Notes under the pieces: generated by a model
What the model saw: the letters and a program-made list of their open reading frames with translations, nothing else
Database searches by the model: none
What the model was told of the DNA's origin: nothing
Shown: piece after piece, positions 8,399 through 16,758 of the stretch
Layout of the letters: each line of letters begins with the position of its first letter
How positions within the stretch are numbered: position 1 is the first letter of the stretch
Position numbers and translations under genes: made by a program
NCBI GenBank assembly: GCA_937894515.1
Contig: CALCRH010000333.1
Coordinates: 32,483-96,482 of the forward strand
DNA length: 64,000 nt
DNA from: an uncultured Clostridia bacterium
GTDB lineage: Bacteria > Bacillota > Clostridia > Oscillospirales > Oscillospiraceae
Direction: 5' to 3'

Positions 8399-10840
8399 AT
8401 GAAACTTTCTTTGAACTGGATCCGTGACTATATTGATATGCCCAACCATATGGATTTGACCCGCATGGCCTACGATCTGACCATGTCCACCGTGGAGGTG
8501 GAGGGTGCCGAACCTCTTAAGGAGCGCTTCAACAACATGGTGGTGGGCATCATCACCGCCATCGAACAGCACCCCAACGCCGACAAGCTGAAGGTCTGCA
8601 AGACCGACATCGGCGGCGAGGTCAAGGACATCGTCTGCGGCGGCTGCAATTTGGAAGTGGGACAGCGCGTTGCCGTTGCTCTGCCCGGTGCGTTCTGCCG
8701 CTGGCACGGTGAGGGTGAGCCTGTGGAGATCAAGAAGAGCAAGCTGCGCGGCGTGGAGAGCTACGGCATGATCTGCGCCTCCACCGAGATCGGTCTGAGC
8801 GACCTGTTCCCCGTGACCCGTGAAGCAGAAATCCTCGACCTGAGCGCCTTTGACGTTCCCTCCGGTACGCCTATCGCCACGGCGCTGGGACTGGACGACA
8901 TCATTCTGGAGATCGACAACAAGTCCATGACCAACCGTCCCGACCTGTGGGGTCACTACGGCATCGCCAGAGAATTGGCAGCGCTGTACGATCTGCCCTT
9001 GAAGCCCTTCAAGCCCTTTGTTACCGATGCCCCCGCCATGGAGCACGTCAGCGCCGAGATCGAAGATCCCGATGGCTGCGCCCGTATCCTCTGCGCCAAG
9101 GTGGAGGGACTTTCCGTCAAACCGTCCCCCTTTGCCATGCAGACCCGTCTGTGGCGGGTGGGACAGCGTCCCATCAATGCATTGGTGGACATCACCAACT
9201 ACGTGATGATGGCCACCGGTCAGCCCTGCCACGCCTATGACGCGGACAACATCAAGGGACACATCAACGTGCGCCACGCCAAGAATGGCGAGACGCTCCT
9301 CCTGCTCAACGGCAAGGAGCTGGCGCTTGATCCCACCGATCTGGTGATCTCCGACAGCGAGGGTGCCGTGGGTCTGGCGGGTATCATGGGCGGCGCCCGT
9401 GACTCCATCCTGCCCAAGACCGAGAGCGTCCTGCTGGAAATCGCCAACTTCAACGCCAAGCTGATCCGTCACACCGCTCTGCGGTACGACAACCGCACCG
9501 AGGCATCCTCCCGCTACGAAAAGGCCATCGACCCCGAGCGCTGCGATCAGGCCGTCTCTCTGGCGATGGAACTGTTCGCCGAACTGTACCCCGAATGCAA
9601 GGTAACAGGCTTTGCCGACAACTATGCCAAGAAACTCCAAAAAGCGGAGATAGACGTGTCCCTGAACTGGCTGGAGCGCCGTCTGGGCAAGCGCATCGCC
9701 AACGCCGACATTGAAAAGAAGATGGGCGAGATGGGCTATGTCGTCACCTTTGACGGCGACAACATGCACATTGTCGCGCCGACGTGGCGTTCCACCGGCG
9801 ATGTTTCCATCAAGGCGGACATCATGGAGGAAGTGGCCCGTATGTACGGCTACGAGAACTTCACCGCCGCCCCCATCACCACCAGCTTCGACGGCGCCAT
9901 CAATCAGCTGGATGTGGACCTGACCCGCCGCATCAAGGAGTATCTCGCCATCCGCTGCGGGATGCAGGAGGTCTTCACCTATCCGTGGATGGACGAACAA
10001 TTTGTGAGCGCTGTTTTGCAGGATACCGCCGGTATTCTGGCGCTGTCTACGCCGCCGTCTCCCGCGGAGAAGTATATCCGCTCCTCCCTGCTGCCCAATC
10101 TGTGCAAGGCGGTGGTGAAGAACGAGCGCTACTACACCGACTTCGCCATCTTTGAAAACGCACAGATCTTCAAGGACGCGGACTACACCACGCCCTACAG
10201 TGAGAAAGAAAAGCTGCCCTGGCAGCGCAAGTATCTCGCCGGTGCCTTTGCCAGCGACAAGAAGGACGTGACTCCCCTGTTCCGCAAGGCAAAGGGCGTC
10301 ATCGAGAACATGGCGCGGTACACCCACATGGAGACGTTGGAGCTCAAGCAGGTGGAAAAGCCGATCTGGGCAGACAACGTGGTGTGGCTGAACATCTTCC
10401 GCGGCGAGGTACAGGTGGGCAATCTGGCGCTTTTGAACAAGAAGGCGTCCATGGCGTGCGGCATCAAGAACCTGAACGTGATGCTCTTTGAGCTTGACTT
10501 GGATGCGCTGGAGCCCTTCAAGTCCCGCACCAACCGCTTCACCCATCTGCCGGAGTTCCCCATGGTGGACTACGATATCTCCATGCTCTTCGACGGCGAG
10601 GTGCAGTGGGACGACATTCGCCGTACAGTGCTGAGCGGACACGATACCCTGCTTCACGGCGCTGATTTCGTGGACGAGTATCGAGGCAAGCAGGTACCGC
10701 AGGGCAAGAAGTCCGTCACCATCCGGCTGACCATCGGCTCACAGGAAAAGACGCTGACTTCCGAGGAGATCGAGGCCTGCGCCAATGCCGCATTGAAGCG
10801 TCTTGGCAAGCGGTTTGGTGCCGAGCTGCGCTCCAAGTAA
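8399..10840 (+). CDS. pheT: Phenylalanine-tRNA ligase beta subunit
   Basis: 813 residues, GAAAGGAGAG upstream. Domain order is as expected: short N-terminal domain, tRNA-binding OB fold (about residues 40-150, VGIITAIEQHPNADKLKVC), B3/B4 editing region (about 200-380, with GIMGG), B5 (about 405-480), catalytic-like core, and C-terminal ferredoxin-like anticodon-binding domain (about 720-813, FPMVDYDISMLFDGEV). Acts with PheS; the B3/B4 domain clears Tyr-tRNA-Phe. Confidence 0.98.
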   Translation: MKLSLNWIRDYIDMPNHMDLTRMAYDLTMSTVEVEGAEPLKERFNNMVVGIITAIEQHPNADKLKVCKTDIGGEVKDIVCGGCNLEVGQRVAVALPGAFCRWHGEGEPVEIKKSKLRGVESYGMICASTEIGLSDLFPVTREAEILDLSAFDVPSGTPIATALGLDDIILEIDNKSMTNRPDLWGHYGIARELAALYDLPLKPFKPFVTDAPAMEHVSAEIEDPDGCARILCAKVEGLSVKPSPFAMQTRLWRVGQRPINALVDITNYVMMATGQPCHAYDADNIKGHINVRHAKNGETLLLLNGKELALDPTDLVISDSEGAVGLAGIMGGARDSILPKTESVLLEIANFNAKLIRHTALRYDNRTEASSRYEKAIDPERCDQAVSLAMELFAELYPECKVTGFADNYAKKLQKAEIDVSLNWLERRLGKRIANADIEKKMGEMGYVVTFDGDNMHIVAPTWRSTGDVSIKADIMEEVARMYGYENFTAAPITTSFDGAINQLDVDLTRRIKEYLAIRCGMQEVFTYPWMDEQFVSAVLQDTAGILALSTPPSPAEKYIRSSLLPNLCKAVVKNERYYTDFAIFENAQIFKDADYTTPYSEKEKLPWQRKYLAGAFASDKKDVTPLFRKAKGVIENMARYTHMETLELKQVEKPIWADNVVWLNIFRGEVQVGNLALLNKKASMACGIKNLNVMLFELDLDALEPFKSRTNRFTHLPEFPMVDYDISMLFDGEVQWDDIRRTVLSGHDTLLHGADFVDEYRGKQVPQGKKSVTIRLTIGSQEKTLTSEEIEACANAALKRLGKRFGAELRSK

Positions 10841-10861
10841 TACAGAATTTAAAAATAGCTC

Positions 10862-10890
10862 TTTACACCGTTAAAAAATTGGCATATACT
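10862..10890 (+). promoter_or_regulatory. Promoter of ireB
   Basis: TTTACA, 17-base spacer, TATACT, 26 bases before the ireB start; close to sigma-A consensus. Confidence 0.7.
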
Positions 10891-10916
10891 AAGGGTAAGC
10901 GAAAGGTGGTGTCCCC

Positions 10917-11162
10917 ATGGAAGATTTTACCCGCAAGTTCAATACAGCCGAGGATAAAGACAGTCAGGTCCATCACATTCTGACCACCGTCTATGAGGCT
11001 CTGAAAGAAAAGGGCTACGATCCCATCAACCAGATCGTGGGCTATATCCTGTCCGAAGACCCCACCTATATCACCAACCATAACAGTGCCCGCACTCTGA
11101 TCTGCAAGATCGACCGAGACGAACTGCTGCAGGTGCTGGTAAAGAGCTATCTGGATATTTGA
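10917..11162 (+). CDS. ireB: IreB-family regulatory phosphoprotein (UPF0297)
   Basis: 81 residues with the family core [27 protein letters not shown] and the end ERDELLxxLVKSYL-like ([15 protein letters not shown]). IreB is a substrate of the PASTA kinase IreK/phosphatase IreP that tunes cephalosporin tolerance in enterococci. In most Firmicutes it heads ireB-ruvX-DUF1292; here it is alone between its own promoter and terminator, with pheT upstream. Confidence 0.92.
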   Translation: MEDFTRKFNTAEDKDSQVHHILTTVYEALKEKGYDPINQIVGYILSEDPTYITNHNSARTLICKIDRDELLQVLVKSYLDI

Positions 11163-11170
11163 GCATTGGA

Positions 11171-11199
11171 AAAGAGGGCGTTGCAACGCCCTCTTTTTT
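11171..11199 (+). terminator. Terminator of ireB
   Basis: AGAGGGCG / CGCCCTCT stem around TTGCAA, then TTTTTT. Confidence 0.92.
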
Positions 11200-11200
11200 C

Positions 11201-11229
11201 TTGCAAACCGCAATCAGGTGTGGTAAAAT
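11201..11229 (+). promoter_or_regulatory. Promoter of the ECF transporter leader
   Basis: TTGCAA, 17-base spacer, TAAAAT, starting two bases after the ireB terminator. Transcript start would be near 11236, at the beginning of the structured leader. Confidence 0.6.
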
Positions 11230-11235
11230 AAGCGC

Positions 11236-11388
11236 AATCGAATATAAGATCTCGGGAATGGAATGGAGAAAACCCAGCGGTACCAAGCCGCCGTAGACGG
11301 ACAGATAAGCCGCCGATGTCATTGAGGGCAAGCCCTTGAGAAGGCATCCGCATCATGGCGTCCGCCAGCCGGAACACGCTCCCTCGAT
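11236..11388 (+). ncRNA. Probable cobalamin riboswitch
   Basis: The leader carries, in the right order, elements that resemble the B12 box: GGGAATGG and GCGGTACC then GCCGCCGTAG (compare the CGGxCCCGCCGCUGUxA core), CATTGAGGG...CCCTTGAGAAGG (compare CCACUG...GGGAAGG), and CCAGCCGGAACACGCT (compare AGCCAGGAGACCUGCC). It lies between a promoter and two terminator-like hairpins ahead of an ECF vitamin transporter. Several positions depart from consensus, so a covariance-model search is needed; other riboswitch classes fit less well. Confidence 0.68.
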
Positions 11389-11432
11389 CTTTGCTGCGGG
11401 ACTCTTGGGGGCAGTCCGCATGGCAGCGCCGG

Positions 11433-11460
11433 AACAGCACCCCCATGGATGCTGTTTTTT
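11433..11460 (+). terminator. Hairpin with T-run in the ECF leader
   Basis: AACAGCA / TGCTGTT with a 10-base loop, followed by TTTT. A likely expression platform for the upstream riboswitch. Confidence 0.65.
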
Positions 11461-11468
11461 ACGTTTCC

Positions 11469-11493
11469 GCCCCCGAATGAACGGGGGCTTTTT
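11469..11493 (+). promoter_or_regulatory. Hairpin that buries the ecfT ribosome site
   Basis: GCCCCCG / CGGGGGC stem followed by TTTTT and at once by the ecfT ATG at 11494. The only G-rich ribosome site (GGGGGC) is inside the stem. It can serve as second terminator or as a translation block. Confidence 0.6.
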
Positions 11494-12378
11494 ATGTCCG
11501 ATGCCTTTGCACGCCGACACGGCGCGGTCAACTTCATATTCTTTGCCCTGGCCGTGGTGCTGACGGTGGTGCTGCTCCACCCGGTGTATCAGGCGGTGTC
11601 TCTTTTCTGCGCGGCGCTGTATTACGCTCTGCTGCAGGGCAGGAAAAGCATCAAAGTTCTTCTGGGTCTCCTGCCGCTGTGGATGCTGTTAAGTGCTGTC
11701 AATCCCCTGTTTGACCCCTTGGGCAGAACCGTGCTGTTCACCTATTGGGGCAGACCCTATACCTATGAAGCACTGGTTTATGGCATGGTGCTTGCCGCCA
11801 TGTGCGTGGCGGTACTCCTGTGGTTTTTGTGCTACGCTCTGGTGATGACCACCGACAAGTTTACGGCGCTTTTTGCTCCGCTGCTGCCGGCGCTGTCCCT
11901 TTTACTGGTGATGATCTTCCGTCTGATACCCTCCTACGGCCGCAAAGCGCAGCAGATCCGCAGCGCCAGAATGTGCATTGGCCTGGGCGGCGAAAACAGC
12001 CGCAAAGCCAAGCTGCAAAGCGGGATCGCCACCCTGTCCGCTCTCACCACCTGGGCATTGGAGGGCAGCATCGTCACCGCCGACAGTATGCGTGCCCGGG
12101 GATACGGCGCCGCAAAGCGCACCCGTTTTCAGGTCTCATATTTTACCCCATCGGACGGCATCCTGTTGGGCATCTTTGCCCTGCTGATCGGCGGGGTGAT
12201 CTGCGCCGCGGCAAAGGGCTGTACTCAAGCCGCCTATATCCCCGCTTTTTTCTCTGCACCCGTTGCCTCACCTCTTGCTCTGCTGGGTGTTTTCTGTTGG
12301 GGCTCATTCCTGTTGATTCCATCGTTAGAACAAATTTGGGAGGCTGTCAAATGGCACAGTTTTCGATCCGGAATTTAA
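11494..12378 (+). CDS. ecfT: ECF transporter transmembrane protein EcfT
   Basis: 294 residues from ATG at 11494. Five to six membrane segments, with a cytoplasmic coupling region holding two Ala-Arg motifs: RSARMCIGLG (about residue 162) and DSMRARGYGAAKRT (about 200), the EcfT signature that binds the ATPases. Downstream ATPase overlaps by 28 bases. Earlier in-frame ATG at 11449 lies within the terminator hairpin and is unlikely. Confidence 0.88.
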   Translation: MSDAFARRHGAVNFIFFALAVVLTVVLLHPVYQAVSLFCAALYYALLQGRKSIKVLLGLLPLWMLLSAVNPLFDPLGRTVLFTYWGRPYTYEALVYGMVLAAMCVAVLLWFLCYALVMTTDKFTALFAPLLPALSLLLVMIFRLIPSYGRKAQQIRSARMCIGLGGENSRKAKLQSGIATLSALTTWALEGSIVTADSMRARGYGAAKRTRFQVSYFTPSDGILLGIFALLIGGVICAAAKGCTQAAYIPAFFSAPVASPLALLGVFCWGSFLLIPSLEQIWEAVKWHSFRSGI

Positions 12379-13997
12379 CCTTTTCCTACCCCACCGCACC
12401 GGAAAAACCGGTATTGCACCAGATCAATCTCACTGTGGAAAAGGGCGAATACGTGGTGCTGTGCGGCAAATCCGGCAGCGGCAAAACCACCCTGCTGCGG
12501 CATCTGAAATCCGTGCTGACCCCTCACGGGATACGAAGCGGTGAAATCCTGTTCAACGGCGTACCGCTATCCGATGCAGATCTGCACACCCAGAGTGCCA
12601 AAATCGGCTACGTCATGCAAAATCCCGATGCCCAGATCGTCACCGACAAGGTCTGGCACGAGCTGGCATTCGGTCTGGAAAGTCTGGGCTGTGAAGAGAA
12701 GATCATGCGCCTGCGGGTGGCAGAAATGGCCAGCTATTTCGGCATACAGGACTGGTTTCACCGGGACGTGGCAGAGCTGTCCGGCGGCCAGAAGCAGCTT
12801 TTGAATCTGGCCTCCATCATGGCCATGCAGCCGGAGGTGCTGATTTTAGACGAACCCACCAGTCAGCTGGACCCCATCGCGGCGGCGGATTTTCTCGCCA
12901 CCGTGCGGAAGATCAACCGGGAACTGGGCACTACCATTCTCATCACCGAACACCGTCTGGAGGACATTTTCCATGCGGCAGACCGCTGTGTGGTAATGGA
13001 CGGCGGCCGCATTCTGGCCAATGACGCCCCCAAACAGGTGGGGCAGTACCTCTACGAAACCCGCAGCGATATGTTCACCGCCATGCCCGCCCCGGTGCGG
13101 ATCTACTACGGCTGCGGCTGTATCGGGGAAGCTCCCCTGACTGTGCGTGAGGGACGTACCTGGCTGGATCAGCATCTGGGGAATCAGCCCATCACCGCCT
13201 GCCTGCCGGAAGAACCCCTGCCGGATAGGGCAGACAAGCCCGCGCTCTCCCTCAGGGATATCTGGTACCGTTACGAAAAGGACGCCCCCGATGTCCTGCG
13301 CGGTGTCAGTTTTGACGTACCCAAAGGTTCCCTTTTTGCCATTGTCGGCGGCAACGGTACCGGCAAGTCCACCACTCTCAAGTCCATCTGCGGTATCTGC
13401 AAGCCCTACCGGGGCAAGATCCTGCTGGACGGACAGCCCATCGGCAAGGTCAAAAATCTGTTCCGAAGCAATCTGTGTATGCTGCCCCAGGATCCTCAAA
13501 GTCTGTTCACCAAAAGCACGGTGCTGGCAGAATTGCAGGAGATGGAGGTTGATGATGCGCGTATTGCCCCGGTGTCAGAATTGTGTCGGATCACGCCGCT
13601 TTTTCAACAGCACCCCTGTGACCTCAGCGGCGGCGAACAGCAGCGTGTGGCTCTTGCCAAGGTCCTGCTGACCGATCCCCGCCTGCTGCTCCTGGACGAA
13701 CCCACCAAGGGTCTGGACAGCTTCTTCAAGCAGCAGTTTCTTTCAATTTTATGTAAACTTAAAGCCAATGGTGTCACTATCGTCATGGTGAGCCATGATG
13801 TAGAGTTCTGTGCCGCCGCCGCGGATCAGGTCAGCCTGTTCTTTGACGGCCGGCTCCTGACCACCAATACGCCCCGGCGCTTCTTTGCCGCCAACAGTTT
13901 TTATACCACCGCCGCCAACCGCATGAGCCGGCACCGTTTTCCCGATGCGGTCACTGCGGCCGATGTGGTATCGCTGCTGAGGGAGGAACCGAAATGA
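12351..13997 (+). CDS. Fused double ECF ATPase (EcfA-EcfA' in one chain)
   Basis: 548 residues from ATG at 12351, GGGAGG upstream. Two complete ABC domains: first with Walker A GKSGSGKTTLL (about 40), signature LSGGQKQLLNLA and Walker B VLILDEPTSQLD; second with Walker A GGNGTGKSTTLK (about 335), signature LSGGEQQRVALAK and Walker B LLLLDEPTKGLD. In most Firmicutes these are two separate proteins, EcfA1 and EcfA2; this fusion is typical of dedicated (group I) ECF systems. Powers uptake through EcfT and the following S component. Stop overlaps the next start as ATGA. Confidence 0.92.
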   Translation: MAQFSIRNLTFSYPTAPEKPVLHQINLTVEKGEYVVLCGKSGSGKTTLLRHLKSVLTPHGIRSGEILFNGVPLSDADLHTQSAKIGYVMQNPDAQIVTDKVWHELAFGLESLGCEEKIMRLRVAEMASYFGIQDWFHRDVAELSGGQKQLLNLASIMAMQPEVLILDEPTSQLDPIAAADFLATVRKINRELGTTILITEHRLEDIFHAADRCVVMDGGRILANDAPKQVGQYLYETRSDMFTAMPAPVRIYYGCGCIGEAPLTVREGRTWLDQHLGNQPITACLPEEPLPDRADKPALSLRDIWYRYEKDAPDVLRGVSFDVPKGSLFAIVGGNGTGKSTTLKSICGICKPYRGKILLDGQPIGKVKNLFRSNLCMLPQDPQSLFTKSTVLAELQEMEVDDARIAPVSELCRITPLFQQHPCDLSGGEQQRVALAKVLLTDPRLLLLDEPTKGLDSFFKQQFLSILCKLKANGVTIVMVSHDVEFCAAAADQVSLFFDGRLLTTNTPRRFFAANSFYTTAANRMSRHRFPDAVTAADVVSLLREEPK

Positions 13998-14710
13998 CCC
14001 CACATATCCGGCATCGGGTTTTACCCCTGCTCATTCTTCTGCTTGTCATTCCTCTGGTAATCTACCTCTGCGCCCGCTTCAACCGCAGGTACTATATCGG
14101 CGGCAGTCTGGTGATTCTGCTGACCTTTCTGGCCTTCTTCCTGCGCTTCGAGTCGCGGAAACCCCGGGCCCGGGAACTTGTACTTTTGGCGGTGATGTGT
14201 GCCTTGGCGGTAGCCAGCCGCGCCGTTTTTGCGGCGCTGCCCCACTTCAAGCCCATGGTCGGCATCATTATGTTAACCGGCATAGTCTTCGGGCCGGAGG
14301 CAGGTTTTCTGACCGGTGCGCTGTCCGGTTTTGTCAGCAACTTCATCTTCGGCCAGGGACCCTGGACCCCCTGGCAGATGTTTGCCTATGGGGTAGCCGG
14401 TCTGCTGGCAGGTCTTTTTGCCCATTGGGGCGTTTTAAAGCAGGCTCCCAAAAAGGCCTCTGATTTCCTCGTTCTGGGCATTTTCGGTTTCCTCACCGTG
14501 GTGTGTGTGGTAGGCCCGCTTTTGGATACCTGCACGCTGCTCACTATGGCATCCGTCATCAACACCGCCTCGGTTTCGGCGATCTATCTCAGCGGACTGC
14601 CCATCAATCTGATACACGGCGGTGCCACGGCGGTCACGCTGATCCTGGCGGGGAAACCTCTGCTGGAGAAGCTGCACCGGGTACAGATCAAATACGGCAT
14701 GCTGACTTGA
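13994..14710 (+). CDS. ECF transporter S component, probably for cobalamin or a cobamide precursor
   Basis: 238 residues, membrane protein of about seven segments. An N-terminal pair of helices (residues about 8-24 and 34-50) precedes a typical S-component fold with ARELVLLAVMCALAVASR, the motif seen before the ligand pocket. GPEAGFLTGALSGFVSNFIFGQGPWTPWQM resembles CbrT-like B12 S components. Ligand inferred mainly from the upstream probable cobalamin riboswitch and from the B12 need of the kamBC-linked aminomutase. Another vitamin cannot be excluded. Confidence 0.75.
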   Translation: MTPHIRHRVLPLLILLLVIPLVIYLCARFNRRYYIGGSLVILLTFLAFFLRFESRKPRARELVLLAVMCALAVASRAVFAALPHFKPMVGIIMLTGIVFGPEAGFLTGALSGFVSNFIFGQGPWTPWQMFAYGVAGLLAGLFAHWGVLKQAPKKASDFLVLGIFGFLTVVCVVGPLLDTCTLLTMASVINTASVSAIYLSGLPINLIHGGATAVTLILAGKPLLEKLHRVQIKYGMLT

Positions 14711-14725
14711 CCACAGACAGCAGAC

Positions 14726-14754
14726 TTGCGAAAGTCTGCCGTTTATGTTATAAA
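14726..14754 (+). promoter_or_regulatory. Promoter of the ABC export operon
   Basis: TTGCGA, 17-base spacer, TATAAA. The -35 lies in the loop of a small hairpin GCAGACT/AGTCTGC that may also end the ECF transcript. Confidence 0.5.
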
Positions 14755-14773
14755 CAGTATAGAATAATTTTGC

Positions 14774-14817
14774 CTGTCTGTGGAACATTTTTCCCGGGAA
14801 AAACGTCCCACAGACAG
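14774..14817. repeat. 44-base palindrome upstream of the export operon
   Basis: Arms of 22 bases with two mismatches: CTGTCTGTGGAACATTTTTC and its partner, centre CCCGGG at 14793-14798. The outer ten bases of the right arm (CCACAGACAG) are repeated directly at 14711-14720, on the other side of the promoter. It lies about 20-60 bases after the -10 box and ends 26 bases before the first gene. Candidate operator or 5'-UTR hairpin. Confidence 0.8.
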
Positions 14818-14842
14818 TCCAACAGGAAAGGAACGATATCAC

Positions 14843-16081
14843 ATGAAAAAAATGGCACTCTTCTTATCTGCCATCCTGCTTTTTGCTGCCCTGACCGGTT
14901 GCGGCGCCGCCAAAGGTGATGCGTCCGTACAGAGCGTCAGCATGATCTGCGGCATGAGCTCGGTGGGACTGACCGACCGTTTTGCCGGCATGGTCACCGC
15001 CCAGGGAGAAACCAATGTCAAAACCAATGAGGATTCCCGGGTGGATGAGATTCTGGTAGAAGTCGGCAGCGAGGTAGTGGCCGGACAGCCGCTTTTCCGT
15101 TATGACAGGACCCAGAGTCTGCTGGAGCTGGAACAGGCCCAGTTAGAGCTGCAAAAGCTGCAGAACACTCTGGCCACCTATGAGGAGCAGAAAAAAGAGC
15201 TCACCAAGGATCAGAACACCAGCTGGTTTCTCCCCCAGCAGGACACCGAAAAGTCCGAAAAGGAATCCGCTTTGGATCTCCGTGAAATCGATGTTCTCAT
15301 TCTGCAGACCCGGTATGACATCTCCGTCAAGGAAAAGGAAATCGAAAAGCTCAGCAATACGGTTCAAAACGTCACCGTTACCTCCCCTGTCACCGGTGTG
15401 GTGCAATCCATCAACGAAAACGGTGCCATGGACGACTTCGGCAATCCCCTGCCCTTTATGACCATTGTGGAAACCGGCGGCTATCGCATCAAGGGCTATA
15501 TCAACGAGAATAATGCCGGTACTCTGAGCGAGGGCATATCGGTTCTCCTGCGTTCCCGGGTATCGGAGCAGGTCTGGCACGGCACCGTCAGCGAGATCGA
15601 CTGGAACAACCCCGCGCAAAACGGTAACAACTACGGTTATATGGACGAGGACACCGCCATGGCCAGCAAGTACCCGTTCTATGTGGCGCTGGACGACAGC
15701 ACCGGGCTGCTGTTGGGACAGCATGTGTACATCGAGCCGGATTACGGTCAGGACGCCGTAGAGGACGCCAACGCCATTCATATGCCTTCCTGGTATATCT
15801 GCGACATAGAGGGCAATCCTTTTGTCTGGGCACAGGGCAGCAACGGCAAGCTGGAGAAGCGAACCGTGACCTTGGGCGAATATGACGAGATGATGGACGC
15901 CTATGTCATCGAAAGCGGCCTCACCCCCGGCGACTACATCGCCTTCCCCGATGAAACGCTGTCTGCCGGTATGACCTGCGTCACCTATGACGAAGGCAAT
16001 TTTGCCGATGAAGGCGTGCCGATGGTAAACCCGGGCGGCATGGTCGAAGAGGACATCCTGATGATGGAGGAACCGGCATGA
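14843..16081 (+). CDS. Periplasmic-adaptor-like (HlyD/MacA family) lipoprotein, first copy
   Basis: 412 residues from ATG at 14843 (AAAGGA upstream). Lipobox LTGC (cysteine 20) indicates a surface lipoprotein. Domain order: biotinyl-lipoyl-like half (about 60-95, SRVDEILVEVGSEVVAGQPLFRYD), coiled coil (about 95-190, LEQAQLELQKLQNTL), second lipoyl half (VTSPVTGVVQSINENG), beta-barrel, membrane-proximal domain. Acts with the following ATPase and FtsX-type permease as a MacA-like partner. Overlaps the ATPase start by ATGA. Confidence 0.88.
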   Translation: MKKMALFLSAILLFAALTGCGAAKGDASVQSVSMICGMSSVGLTDRFAGMVTAQGETNVKTNEDSRVDEILVEVGSEVVAGQPLFRYDRTQSLLELEQAQLELQKLQNTLATYEEQKKELTKDQNTSWFLPQQDTEKSEKESALDLREIDVLILQTRYDISVKEKEIEKLSNTVQNVTVTSPVTGVVQSINENGAMDDFGNPLPFMTIVETGGYRIKGYINENNAGTLSEGISVLLRSRVSEQVWHGTVSEIDWNNPAQNGNNYGYMDEDTAMASKYPFYVALDDSTGLLLGQHVYIEPDYGQDAVEDANAIHMPSWYICDIEGNPFVWAQGSNGKLEKRTVTLGEYDEMMDAYVIESGLTPGDYIAFPDETLSAGMTCVTYDEGNFADEGVPMVNPGGMVEEDILMMEEPA

Positions 16082-16758
16082 TCCTGGAAATGCACAACAT
16101 CTGCAAGGACTACCCCATGGGCAAATCGGTCAGTCACGTTCTCAAAAACGTGGATCTGACCGTAGAACAGCGGGAGTACCTTGCCATTATGGGCCCATCC
16201 GGCAGCGGGAAAAGCACGCTGATGAATCTCATCGGCTGTCTGGATGTCCCCACCAGCGGCTCCTATTTTTTGGACGGCCGTGACATCACCGCCTGCAGCC
16301 ACCGTGAGCTGGCGGATATTCGCAACAAGGAGATCGGCTTCGTGTTCCAGCAGTATCATCTGCTGCCCAAACTCACCGCCGAGGAGAATGTAGCCCTGCC
16401 GCTGCTCTATGGCGGCATGAAAAAGGCCCAGCGTCTGGAACTGGCCCGGCAGGCATTGGAAAAAGTGGGATTGGGCCAACAGTTTACCCACTATCCCGAG
16501 CAGATGTCCGGCGGCCAGTGCCAGCGTACTGCCATTGCCCGCGCCATCGTAGGGAACCCCAAGCTGCTGCTGGCCGATGAACCCACCGGTGCTCTGGATA
16601 GCACCAACGGCGAGTCTGTCATGGAACTGTTCCGGCAGCTCCATGAGGATGGTGCCACCATTCTCATGATCACCCATGATGCCAATATCGCCCATCATGC
16701 CGATAAGATCTATACCATTCGTGACGGTATATTGACGATGGGAGGTGCAGCCGAATGA
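16078..16758 (+). CDS. ABC transporter ATPase, MacB/LolD type
   Basis: 226 residues. Walker A GPSGSGKSTLMN (about 38), Q-loop FVFQQYHLLP, signature MSGGQCQRTAIARA, Walker B LLLADEPTGALD and H-loop MITHD. The sequence NKEIGFVFQ and TGALDS are hallmarks of the MacB/LolD/FtsE group that drives mechanotransmission rather than direct transport. Sits between two adaptor genes with ATGA overlaps at both ends. Confidence 0.95.
   Translation: MILEMHNICKDYPMGKSVSHVLKNVDLTVEQREYLAIMGPSGSGKSTLMNLIGCLDVPTSGSYFLDGRDITACSHRELADIRNKEIGFVFQQYHLLPKLTAEENVALPLLYGGMKKAQRLELARQALEKVGLGQQFTHYPEQMSGGQCQRTAIARAIVGNPKLLLADEPTGALDSTNGESVMELFRQLHEDGATILMITHDANIAHHADKIYTIRDGILTMGGAAE

Noticed and set aside
7214..10657. 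1147-residue minus-strand open frame opposite pheST
   Set aside because: It lies wholly antisense to pheS and pheT, which are certain; its translation is rich in low-complexity His, Gly and Val typical of the reverse of GC-rich genes.
11802..12350. N-terminal extension of the double ATPase
   Set aside because: It overlaps ecfT out of frame; the ABC domain begins right at ATG 12351 with a good ribosome site.
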